Notes under the pieces: model-generated
What the model saw: the letters and a program-made list of their open reading frames with translations, nothing else
Databases searched by the model: none
What the model was told of the DNA's origin: nothing
Part shown: positions 1-7,642 of the stretch, piece after piece
Layout: every line of letters starts with the position of its first letter
Position numbering within the stretch: position 1 is the first letter of the stretch
NCBI RefSeq assembly: GCF_900465055.1
Contig: NZ_LS483250.1
Span: 2,170,001-2,234,000, forward strand
Direction: 5' to 3'
From: Moritella yayanosii
GTDB taxonomy: Bacteria > Pseudomonadota > Gammaproteobacteria > Enterobacterales > Moritellaceae
DNA: 64,000 nucleotides
Translations under genes and position numbers: made by a program

Positions 1-259
1 CAATAAAGACTTTTATTTACAAATTTGATACAGAATAAATGGTGACAATTAAAATACTTTAACTGTCACTGACAACCCGCACCTTGCAAGGTTATCTCTG
101 CGATTGAAAATAAATATGGGGACGAAATTGAACGCTTCAAGCAGAAAAATGAATTTATTAAAAAAAAATTGAATATAATTGCAAAAATCGACTTAAATAC
201 TCGGTGTTCGACAGCAAAGATACCTTTATCAATACTGCGATGGTCCTCCGCAATCAGCG
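1..259. other. Left-edge intergenic stretch
   Basis: No gene is recognised here. A plus-strand frame from about base 73 to 358 is open and hydrophilic in its first 40 codons (AIENKYGDEIERF is legible at about 101-139). It then runs antisense into the kinase gene end. It could be the tail of a lost gene, but no family is recognised. Confidence 0.3.
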
Positions 260-2578
260 CTACGCTGTATCAATTTCGATCACGGTATACTTGTAAGGCG
301 TATCCGCTAACCAAGGCGATAAATGTTTTTGTAACATCAGGGTTAATACCTGTTTGCTGACGGGCTTAGCTATAAAATCGTCCATCCCAGCCACAAAACA
401 CTTATCTTTTTCGGTTTGCAGTACATTCGCGGTTAATGCAATGATGGGGGTGTACTGACCAGCAGTTTCATTATCGCGAATAATTTTTGTCGCCTCAAAA
501 CCATCAAGTACTGGCATCTGACAATCCATCAAGATTAAATTAAACCCTTGTTCTTTACATAGGTCTACCGCTATTTGACCATTGTCAGCAATCGTAACCA
601 CAATACCCAGCTTTTGTAACATCATCTTCGTTACTTTCTGATTGATTAAGGTATCCTCAACCAATAATACCCGCATTTCATCGGCCGCTATGGTTTGTTC
701 TACAACCGTTTCAATTTGCTTAGGCTGCTCCTTCATCAGCGTTTGAAGTACGACTGTTTTTAATGTATCGGCTTTATAAGGACGGCTCAAAAAAGCTTTT
801 ATCCCGAGTTGTTTTGCTAATACATCATCACCTACTTGCGCCTCTGCAGACATTAACATTAACCGCGGTGTGAGCTCAGCAAACTCATCTTGTAATTGTT
901 TCGCAACCGTAAAACCGTCCATTGTCGGCATCACTTTATCGATGATAACTAAATCAAAAGGCTTACCTTTATCTAACGCATCAAGTACAACTTTCTTGCT
1001 TAAACAGGGATCATCACAACATACCGATGTTGCCCCCAAACTTTTCAATTGCGCAGAGGTAATGCGCATATTCAACATACTGTCATCAATCAGCAATATA
1101 GATAACCCGGCAAGACTTTGTTCTGAATCAGGCCGCTGCAATAATTCGTCAATAGATTCGAATTGAATCACAAACTCAAAGCGGCTACCTTTATCAGGCT
1201 TACTGTAAACAAGAATGTCACTATCCATTAATTTTACAATGCTACGGCAAATCGCTAAACCTAAACCCGTGCCACCATAATTACGTGTTGTACTGCCATC
1301 TGCTTGCTGAAACTTTTCAAATATTTTTTGTTGGTTCTCGGCGGCAATGCCAATTCCACTATCAATAATCTGAAACATAACCCCGGCATTATTATCTTTA
1401 CGATCCATTAATTTGATATTCAAACGTACACAACCTATCGAGGTGAATTTGATCGCATTAGATAATAGGTTATTCAACACTTGACGTAATTGCGTGATAT
1501 CACCGAGTACAATATCAGGTATGTTGTCATCAATATGACAGACTAACGCGATCTGTTTCTGTCTCGCGATAATAGAAAAATTGGATTCAATCTCTTTACA
1601 TAACTCAAATAGATTCAGTGGATTTTTCGCAAGAATAAGTTGGCCAGACTCTATTTTTGAGAAATCGAGAATATCGTTAATCAAATCAAGTAGCGTAATA
1701 GACGAAGAGTAAAGCATATCAACAAACTCTTTCTGCTCGCGCCCCATTGGCATTTCTTGTAACAAGGATGCCGTACCAATAACCCCATTCATGGGTGTGC
1801 GGATCTCATGACTCATATTTGCCAAAAATTCACTTTTCTTCAAGTTGGCTTCTTCAGCTTGACGTTTTGCAACTACAAGCTCCTGATTGTTAAGTCTAAT
1901 CTTTTCAATCGAGGCGTTATAACTGGTGGTGAGAGTGGTGATTTCATCATCAAATAACCGCGTTGAAAGCTCAAGCGGTTGTGGTAATTGTTCGCTATCA
2001 AATTTGTTAACGGCATCTGACATCTCAGCCAAGGGCCGAATAATAATTTTATACACCACAAAAATAATGAAAAGTGCAACCATGAAGGTCTTCACTGCTT
2101 GCGATAATAACAAGACAACAAACTTATCCCACAAGCCTTTGTAGATAGGATAAAGATCGGCTTGAACCTTAAATATACCCAGCTCAAATGTCTTACTTGC
2201 AAAGTGCTTCTGCATTGGCCAAGTTACATTATACTGATATTCAACGAGCGGTTTTCCTAATTGCAGAACGATACCGCTATCATCCCTAATTTCGAGATAA
2301 TTAACACTTGGTAACTGCATGATCCCTTCTGCCAGCAACTTTAATTGTTCTCGATCTTCAACCCACAAACTTGCCGTTAAACTAGATAAATAACTTTGTT
2401 TTATTTGATCAAGCTGAGTTTCTATACCTGAAACATCGTCTTTATAATCAAGATAGATATTCAAGCCTGTAATGAATAATGTAAAAATAGAACTGATAAG
2501 CATGATTGATACGAGCAATTGCCTCGCGATGCCTACTTTTGTCTTGTGCAACGTCGCTTTATTCATCCCTAAACTCAC
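260..2578 (-). CDS. Hybrid sensor histidine kinase with two receiver domains
   Basis: Membrane-bound hybrid kinase of 772 residues. TM1 is at about 20-42, a periplasmic sensor region at about 44-153, TM2 at about 155-178, then a HAMP-like linker. The HisKA phospho-histidine is H257 in MSHEIRTPMNG. An HATPase domain follows, with the N box LLSNAIKFT and the G boxes DSGIGI and GGTGLGLAI. Two receiver domains (about 492-610 and 634-755) carry acceptor Asp in IIDKVMP and LMDCQMP. There is no Hpt domain, so phosphotransfer to an output regulator needs a separate Hpt protein. The gene starts with GTG; an ATG four codons later is possible. It is divergent from a periplasmic binding protein gene 69 bp away, which suggests, but does not prove, a sensor/ligand-receptor pair as in TorS/TorT. 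The ligand is unknown. Confidence 0.9.
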   Translation of the reverse strand: MSLGMNKATLHKTKVGIARQLLVSIMLISSIFTLFITGLNIYLDYKDDVSGIETQLDQIKQSYLSSLTASLWVEDREQLKLLAEGIMQLPSVNYLEIRDDSGIVLQLGKPLVEYQYNVTWPMQKHFASKTFELGIFKVQADLYPIYKGLWDKFVVLLLSQAVKTFMVALFIIFVVYKIIIRPLAEMSDAVNKFDSEQLPQPLELSTRLFDDEITTLTTSYNASIEKIRLNNQELVVAKRQAEEANLKKSEFLANMSHEIRTPMNGVIGTASLLQEMPMGREQKEFVDMLYSSSITLLDLINDILDFSKIESGQLILAKNPLNLFELCKEIESNFSIIARQKQIALVCHIDDNIPDIVLGDITQLRQVLNNLLSNAIKFTSIGCVRLNIKLMDRKDNNAGVMFQIIDSGIGIAAENQQKIFEKFQQADGSTTRNYGGTGLGLAICRSIVKLMDSDILVYSKPDKGSRFEFVIQFESIDELLQRPDSEQSLAGLSILLIDDSMLNMRITSAQLKSLGATSVCCDDPCLSKKVVLDALDKGKPFDLVIIDKVMPTMDGFTVAKQLQDEFAELTPRLMLMSAEAQVGDDVLAKQLGIKAFLSRPYKADTLKTVVLQTLMKEQPKQIETVVEQTIAADEMRVLLVEDTLINQKVTKMMLQKLGIVVTIADNGQIAVDLCKEQGFNLILMDCQMPVLDGFEATKIIRDNETAGQYTPIIALTANVLQTEKDKCFVAGMDDFIAKPVSKQVLTLMLQKHLSPWLADTPYKYTVIEIDTA

Positions 2579-2647
2579 ATCCTGTTACTAATCGACTAAC
2601 CTAATAATAGACACTAGAAATGGAATTACGGCGATAAGGACATAAAA

Positions 2648-3403
2648 ATGAAACGTTTTATTACAATAATGTTAACTCTACAGGTTTATCTTGCTAGCTT
2701 TACGGCTCATGCTGAAGTTATTAATTATTATGTCATTGCCAAACAAGCAATGCCATTTCAAATCATAAGCAACAATAATCAGCATACTGGTATTGTTTCA
2801 GATATTATATCCAGTGTATTTGCTGAAAATTATACCGTTAATTATCACACTTACCCGTTCAACAGAATGATCTCAGAACTGGAATCTGGTGGTAAAAAAA
2901 ACTGGATAACTTATGGCAGCCCCAATTGGGGGGGGGTTCAAGCAGCAAATTTATCTGACAACCCTATTTATACCGTGAGTCACAGTATTTTAACCCATGC
3001 TAAATCTGGCCTAGTTTTCGGTGATTTTAAAGACTTAAACGACAAAGTTTTTATATTACTCAATGGTTTTGATTACCCGAGCTTACAACCAGTTATTGAT
3101 AGTGGTGAAATTAAAGAATTACGAGTGAAAGATTATGCGGCCGCCTTTCGTATCTTAGATAGAATGCCGCAAGATGCCGTATTTGTTGAAATGACATCAC
3201 GCATTAAATATAACCTTAAGCTGCTTTCAAGAAACCTAAACGGCTATAAATTACAAGACTTTTCTGCATTGATCCCAAGTTACCCGATTTACTTAGCACT
3301 TGATCCGAACATGGATAGCGATATCCAAAAATTCATTAATCAGCAATTATCGATGTTATCTAAATCAGGGTCGTTGCAAGAAATTATTAATCGCTATATT
3401 TAA
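2648..3403 (+). CDS. Periplasmic solute-binding protein, SBP_bac_3-like
   Basis: 251 residues with a clean signal peptide (MKRFITIMLTLQVYLASFTAHA, cleavage near 22). The fold pattern is that of the short amino-acid-type binding proteins, including the N-terminal MPFQ...GIVSDII stretch and the C-terminal helix SGSLQEIINRYI. AAGGA lies 7 bases before the ATG. No transporter permease or ATPase gene is adjacent, so it is an orphan binding protein and may serve signalling, most plausibly to the divergently transcribed hybrid kinase. The codons for N-W-G-G-V contain an uninterrupted run of nine G at 2928-2936, a typical slippage tract. The reading frame is intact in this copy. Confidence 0.8.
   Translation: MKRFITIMLTLQVYLASFTAHAEVINYYVIAKQAMPFQIISNNNQHTGIVSDIISSVFAENYTVNYHTYPFNRMISELESGGKKNWITYGSPNWGGVQAANLSDNPIYTVSHSILTHAKSGLVFGDFKDLNDKVFILLNGFDYPSLQPVIDSGEIKELRVKDYAAAFRILDRMPQDAVFVEMTSRIKYNLKLLSRNLNGYKLQDFSALIPSYPIYLALDPNMDSDIQKFINQQLSMLSKSGSLQEIINRYI
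2928..2936 (+). repeat. G9 homopolymer inside the binding-protein gene
   Basis: Nine consecutive G in otherwise AT-rich coding sequence. A change of one or two units would shift the frame at about codon 95 and truncate the protein. Confidence 0.9.
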
Positions 3404-3487
3404 GACAATAACACCGGTAAATAAATCGCCAACTTAGTTACCGGTGTATCTATTTCGCCCCTGAAAACCTATTCTGACTTATCACAT

Positions 3488-3715
3488 TTAATTAATAAAA
3501 TTAGATTCAAACATACGCCCTAACTTGCTTGCCTTGGTTTTAAGGTAACCTGCTTGTAACGGCACGCGTTCGGCAATATTGATATCCGCGTTCGTTTGCT
3601 TCGACAGTATCGGCACCGTCATCTTGTAAGTGATAAGCTCTGCTCTTATTCAGCAAACCAATACCAAGGCTAAGTGCTCTTTACCCGGGGCGTGCTCGAT
3701 AAAACCATTCATCTA
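3488..3715 (-). pseudogene. ribA: Decayed RibA (GTP cyclohydrolase II) half of a NADAR-RibA fusion
   Basis: Read on the minus strand, the NADAR frame ends with AKLPTKFGTF. It then has a TAG (3713-3715) and continues in the same frame with [17 protein letters not shown]. Together these match the normal N-terminus of RibA around one stop. The sequence next jumps frame to [20 protein letters not shown], which corresponds to RibA near residue 130. It jumps again to [18 protein letters not shown] and reaches a natural RibA C-terminus ending at 3488. Two deletions of very roughly 95 and 60 codons have therefore removed the zinc-cysteine/catalytic core. Multiple lesions make sequencing error unlikely. 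A working ribA must exist elsewhere in the genome. Confidence 0.88.
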
Positions 3716-4219
3716 AAATGTGCCGAATTTAGTCGGTAACTTTGCACTATCAACATAACTGACAAGATTATACGGCGCTTGTGATGCTAACTGATGACGT
3801 ACATCCATTAATATTTTACCAAGTTCATTACGCCCCTGACCATCACCACCGTCGCCCCAATACGCGTCTTTATGGGAATGTTCTGTTAATACTTGTTCAC
3901 CCGTCGCAACAAGTTGGTAGGCATAAAATGGATTCTGACTAAATTTTGCCATCACGACATCACGCATGACACCGTCACGTACTGCCACCCAGTCCGATTT
4001 GACCAATGGTGCATACTCTCGACTTAAACTAAAAGCTTCATCTGATGTAGAGGCTCTGCGAATGAGGCTCTGTAATTGTGGATCATTGAATTTTTGCGCT
4101 TGATAAAAATGCTCACTGCTCGGCCATACAACGCCGTCGAGCTTAATTGCTGCGAGCGCAAAATTTGACAAAAAACCAAAATCATCATTTGGTTCATAAA
4201 ACTGTATTTCATCTATCAT
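3713..4219 (-). CDS. NADAR (YbiA/COG3236) N-glycosidase domain protein, remaining half of a RibA fusion
   Basis: 168 residues, the length of E. coli YbiA (about 160). Family motifs are visible: FLSNFA near 14, WPSSEHFYQAQKF near 33-45, and YWGDGGDGQGRNELGKILMDVR near 120-142. Characterised members hydrolyse the N-glycosidic bond of the first, reactive riboflavin-pathway intermediates (products of RibA and the RibD deaminase), acting as overflow and damage control. The domain is known in natural fusion to RibA in some vibrios. Here the RibA N-terminus (AKLPTKFGTF) is still attached at the C-terminus before the stop. GGAG lies 8 bases before the ATG. The domain itself looks intact, so it probably still functions alone. 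Confidence 0.88.
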   Translation of the reverse strand: MIDEIQFYEPNDDFGFLSNFALAAIKLDGVVWPSSEHFYQAQKFNDPQLQSLIRRASTSDEAFSLSREYAPLVKSDWVAVRDGVMRDVVMAKFSQNPFYAYQLVATGEQVLTEHSHKDAYWGDGGDGQGRNELGKILMDVRHQLASQAPYNLVSYVDSAKLPTKFGTF

Positions 4220-4365
4220 TTACTCTACTCCATGAATATAGATATTAATGAACATCGATATATCAGATGTAAATACGTGAATATCATGCATAAAAATGAG
4301 TATAGGGCGGATAGTAAGGAATGAGCTATGACGAGAGCAATAGTGTTACATGCTTAAAAGATTAA

Positions 4366-4396
4366 GACATTAAAGTTAAAAATTAACTTTAATGTC
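4366..4396 (-). terminator. Probable rho-independent terminator after the cytochrome b561-type gene
   Basis: A perfect 14-bp stem (gacattaaagttaa with its complement) closes a 3-base AAA loop. On the minus strand it is followed by TTAATCTTTT. It lies 41 bp beyond the stop of the minus-strand cytochrome gene. Confidence 0.65.
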
Positions 4397-4436
4397 TGCA
4401 GAAATACATTTTATACATTATTTTAAATAGTTAGAG

Positions 4437-5108
4437 CTAATAAAACAGGTAACCTAAGTTTTCATGTCCCCATTGCCACCAAATTACACCCGCAATAGCA
4501 GCGTAGATAGCCCAAGCCACTAACCCATTCATCATTTTTGGTTGTGTAATAGAACTCACTAACTTATATTCTGCAACGCCAGTAAACATCGCTTTCACTA
4601 GCGGCTGCTTCTTGAGTTTATAAGCGCCGATAGCAATGACATGTAAGCCTATTGCCCAAAGTAGTAAGTCGAAATTAACGCTATGTAACCAGGTCATAAA
4701 ACTGACCGTATCCGCAGAAAAATATTGTGCTAATGGGCCTTCTGACAAGATATCATCACTGGAGCTGAGCCCGCTGAATAACTGGGTTGCAAGCAAAGCT
4801 AAAAACAATAACACCATACAAGCGCCAGCAGGATTATGACCAAACTTAACCCGGTCAAACTTGTTTTTATCCGTTAGGTAATCGATTAACGCTTTTGGAC
4901 TTTTTATAAAATAACTGAATTTAGCCGTATCACTGCCAATAAAACCCCAAATAAAGCGGGTGATCCAAAGCGCAAGTAATGTGTAGCCAAACACAAAGTG
5001 CCATTCCATTTCGCCGTTATCAGCGCAATACCACAATGCAAATAACAAGCTCACTTGTAACCAGTGATAGCCACGAATAAATCCGTCCCAAACTTTAACC
5101 TTAACCAT
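4437..5108 (-). CDS. Cytochrome b561 / hydrogenase-type b-cytochrome family membrane protein
   Basis: 223 residues from the chosen ATG at 5108, which has GAGGG six bases upstream. An in-frame ATG 14 codons earlier lacks such a site. There are four predicted membrane segments: around WLQVSLLFALWYCA, the FGYTLLALWITRFIWGFI helix, the AGACMVLLFLALLATQLF helix, and LLLWAIGLHVIAIGAY. One more segment lies at the C-terminus. Histidines at the starts and ends of these helices (GYHW, MEWHFVFG, FGHNPAG, WLHSVNFD, GLHVIA) fit di-haem b ligation. Such proteins pass electrons between quinol and a partner redox protein, but no partner gene is adjacent. It lies 57 bp downstream of eamA on the same strand and may be cotranscribed with it. 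Confidence 0.82.
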   Translation of the reverse strand: MVKVKVWDGFIRGYHWLQVSLLFALWYCADNGEMEWHFVFGYTLLALWITRFIWGFIGSDTAKFSYFIKSPKALIDYLTDKNKFDRVKFGHNPAGACMVLLFLALLATQLFSGLSSSDDILSEGPLAQYFSADTVSFMTWLHSVNFDLLLWAIGLHVIAIGAYKLKKQPLVKAMFTGVAEYKLVSSITQPKMMNGLVAWAIYAAIAGVIWWQWGHENLGYLFY

Positions 5109-5165
5109 ACAACCCTCTGCAGATAATAACGACGTAAATGCCCAACTCACATTGAGATAATAGGG

Positions 5166-6140
5166 CTATTTTCTAACACTTAACCAGACAATAGCAACAA
5201 TTACCATCGACATACCTAAAAAATGGAAAATAGTGAATGCTTCATCCAGTAAAAACACCGCCATTAACGCAGTTAATACTGGGCCGCTGCCCCCCACAAT
5301 CGAGGCTTGCTCTGGCCCCACTCTGGCAATGGCTTCACTCATTAAAAAAGAAGGGATCACAGTACAGCCAATCGCCAACCACAGTGATATCCAAAATACT
5401 GGCATAGGTATGCTTAGATCGGCGACATCATGCACAATTGAAAAATGCACAAAGATCATAAAACTGGCGCCAAACATGGCAATACAGGTAAACACTAAAC
5501 TGCCTAGCATTTGGATCTTATTTTTACTAAACAACAAATAACAGGCAAACGTAAAGCACGCGGTTAACACCAGCAAGGATCCTGTTATCACGCCCTCCCC
5601 TTGTTTACCCAAGTCATGATAAAACAGTACAAAAACCCCCGCATAGGCCAAGATAAGTGCACCTATCACTTGTCGATTAATACGGTTACCCAATACCAAC
5701 CAGCTGAGGATCACTACGATTGTTGGGTAGGTAAATAACAGTAACCGTTCTAGCTGTGAACTAATATGGTTAAGTCCTTGCAGATCAAAATAACTGGACA
5801 AGTAATAACCTAAAAGACCAATGCCCATCACCGGCATAAACTGTGCTTTTATCGGTGATTTTAATGCCGGTTTTTTTCTTATCATCCACACAAATACGGC
5901 GATATAAAAAGGCAGCGACAAGAGCATGCGATACGTCATTAACGTGATGCTATCGATCCCATATTGATAAGCCAGTTTAATGAAAATACCTTTTGTCGAA
6001 AACAAACAGGTAGCAAAAAATGCACACAGCAGACCAATTTTATGAGCTGATAATCTATCGCGTAGCGCTGAGCGAATAGTACGTTGCTTTGTGCTATTGG
6101 TAGTACTGGTGCTATTACTGGTGATAGTAGTCTGTTCCAT
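5166..6140 (-). CDS. EamA/DMT family transporter (probable metabolite exporter)
   Basis: 324 residues: a Thr/Ser-rich cytosolic N-terminus of about 33 residues, then ten hydrophobic segments forming two EamA repeats. GGAGGGG precedes the ATG. DMT proteins export amino acids, purines or other metabolites. The substrate cannot be read from the sequence, but the upstream leader gene rich in Tyr, Phe and Trp codons hints at aromatic amino acids (inference). The 93 bases between the leader stop and this start contain hairpins that could act as an attenuator. Confidence 0.85.
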   Translation of the reverse strand: MEQTTITSNSTSTTNSTKQRTIRSALRDRLSAHKIGLLCAFFATCLFSTKGIFIKLAYQYGIDSITLMTYRMLLSLPFYIAVFVWMIRKKPALKSPIKAQFMPVMGIGLLGYYLSSYFDLQGLNHISSQLERLLLFTYPTIVVILSWLVLGNRINRQVIGALILAYAGVFVLFYHDLGKQGEGVITGSLLVLTACFTFACYLLFSKNKIQMLGSLVFTCIAMFGASFMIFVHFSIVHDVADLSIPMPVFWISLWLAIGCTVIPSFLMSEAIARVGPEQASIVGGSGPVLTALMAVFLLDEAFTIFHFLGMSMVIVAIVWLSVRK

Positions 6141-6181
6141 GACCCCTCCAAGATAAAATGAAGGCTAGGAATAAGTAGAAT

Positions 6182-6250
6182 AAAACAGATAGCAGACTAC
6201 AGATCCCGTAGCCTCGCCAAAATTAGTTAGCTGCTACTCTGGTTTCCAGA
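6182..6250 (-). promoter_or_regulatory. Candidate attenuator: two mutually exclusive hairpins before eamA
   Basis: On the minus strand TCTGG-AAA-CCAGA (6238-6250) forms a small hairpin inside the leader gene. The downstream copy CAGAGTAGCAG (6231-6241) can instead pair with CTGCTATCTG (6186-6195) with one bulged G, followed at once by TTTTATT, as in an intrinsic terminator. An inner CTAC/GTAG hairpin sits at 6197-6211. The two main structures share CCAGA, so only one can form at a time. The complementarity is visible; attenuation itself is inferred. Confidence 0.5.
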
Positions 6251-6296
6251 ACAGCCATAAACGAATAATAAAGTAAGCGCGAAAATAAATTGTCAT
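6234..6296 (-). CDS. Aromatic-rich 20-residue leader peptide upstream of eamA
   Basis: A short open frame of 20 codons plus TAG. Its ATG at 6296 is preceded by AAGGTAAGGGTG at a good Shine-Dalgarno distance. Seven of the 20 residues are aromatic (Y4, F5, Y8, F9, W14, F16, W17) and two are Arg. Such a codon bias, a good ribosome binding site, and the overlap of its last codons with the arms of competing hairpins resemble amino-acid biosynthesis leader peptides (trpL, pheL). I do not recognise a described homologue. It might instead be a small membrane peptide. Confidence 0.55.
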   Translation of the reverse strand: MTIYFRAYFIIRLWLFWKPE

Positions 6297-6489
6297 TAGT
6301 ATTCACCCTTACCTTGATCTAAAGTTAAGATTCATCATGACAGTTACCATAATATTGAACAAGCTCATAATTTTGATAAGCAGCGAATCAATATAAATGC
6401 TCACTTTAGCGCGAGGGTTAACTTTTATATAGTAAAAATATAGCGATAAACAGGATAGATTTAATTATGTATTACTCAATAGACGCGGC

Positions 6490-7503
6490 TTAATTTTTAT
6501 AACGCTGCATTAACTCACCCGGCGTTACAGCAAACTTCTTCTTAAATGCAGTAACAAAATTTGAGCTATGCTGATATTTAGCTTGGTAAGCCGCTTCAGC
6601 GACACAGTTTATCTGACCACTCTTAATACCCGCCATGACGTGCTCTAACCTGCGCTCTTTAATATAAAATGCAATCGTCACTCCAAACTCGGCTTTAAAC
6701 TTACGCTGCAGGCTACTCATACTCATCGCTTGACTATAGGCAAGTTCTGTCAGATTAATATCATTATGTAATTGCTCTTCCAAATAATTTACCACTAATC
6801 CGATCGCTTTATTGCTATGCGGTTTATCATGATTTTCGACTTCTGTATCAGCGTTTGATAACGAGTTATTCTCAACAAGTAGTTTTAACATTTGCTGTAA
6901 AATAAGTGACACTATACGCTCAGCCGAAAATGCAATTTGCCACTCAGGCAATTCTTCAATAAAGAAATTATTAATAGCCATAACAACATCCGTGGAAGGC
7001 GTCCAATAAAATGCAGCTAAGTGTGTTTGTAGCCGTGCCAGTGGCAACCCTTGTAATTGACACCCTTGCAATGTGAACCATTCAGGCGTTAAAACTATAT
7101 GTAATTTTTTAATATGCTGATTTAATTTTAAGGTTCGCGTGAATGGAATACCATGCTTAAGTCGTACTGCGACTGCATGGGCTTTTCCTTCTTTGCCCTG
7201 TAATTCAAATGCACTATCGCCATAGCTAAAATTCAGCTTACCTTCTAACACCAAACAAATAGATAAACTCTGCCCAGCTCTCCCTAACACTGTTCGACTG
7301 TCTTGCTCTAATGTTGAACCTCCAAACAATAAGATGCCTGAAGGTAATTTTAAATTAACCAATTTCCCCTTAATTAAAACCTCATTTTTAATCTTACCTC
7401 TATTGATAATCTGGGTGCCATTGACGACTTCCGTCATTGCAATATGCTGCGCACCGACAACCACCCCTTTATTTGAACTTTTTCCGGTTTGCTCAATTTT
7501 CAT
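6490..7503 (-). CDS. AraC/PchR-like transcriptional regulator of siderophore uptake
   Basis: 337 residues. The C-terminal 100 residues form a double helix-turn-helix of the AraC family (INLTELAYSQAMSMSSLQRKFKAEF ... VAEAAYQAKYQHSSNFVTAFKKKFAVTPGEL). The N-terminal half resembles the ligand domain of PchR-type regulators, which bind ferric siderophore and activate the cognate receptor gene. It is divergent from a TonB receptor gene, with a Fur box between them, which fits this role. The N-terminal 60 residues are poorly recognised. Confidence 0.85.
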   Translation of the reverse strand: MKIEQTGKSSNKGVVVGAQHIAMTEVVNGTQIINRGKIKNEVLIKGKLVNLKLPSGILLFGGSTLEQDSRTVLGRAGQSLSICLVLEGKLNFSYGDSAFELQGKEGKAHAVAVRLKHGIPFTRTLKLNQHIKKLHIVLTPEWFTLQGCQLQGLPLARLQTHLAAFYWTPSTDVVMAINNFFIEELPEWQIAFSAERIVSLILQQMLKLLVENNSLSNADTEVENHDKPHSNKAIGLVVNYLEEQLHNDINLTELAYSQAMSMSSLQRKFKAEFGVTIAFYIKERRLEHVMAGIKSGQINCVAEAAYQAKYQHSSNFVTAFKKKFAVTPGELMQRYKN

Positions 7504-7565
7504 AATTCACCGCCGATTTCGAATAACGCTTTCATCTATTAGTTTGTGTCCAAAATGCTAACATT

Positions 7566-7584
7566 AATGAGAATTATTATCAAA
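7566..7584 (+). promoter_or_regulatory. Fur box between regulator and TonB receptor
   Basis: AATGAGAATTATTATCAAA agrees at about 16 of 19 positions with the Fur consensus AATGAGAATNATTCTCATT. It sits 58 bp before the receptor start and 62 bp before the regulator start, so iron-loaded Fur could repress both. Confidence 0.75.
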
Positions 7585-7642
7585 AAGAATAATAATTTAT
7601 ACAACCCAACTTTTTTATTATAAAAACAACAGGATCTCGTTC

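Noticed and set aside
92-358. Plus-strand frame at the left edge as a truncated gene
   Set aside because: Only about 40 codons look coding; the rest is antisense to the kinase and no family is recognised.
4220-4365. FMN riboswitch before the NADAR-RibA gene
   Set aside because: Only 217 bp separate it from the next gene and none of the conserved RFN stems were found.
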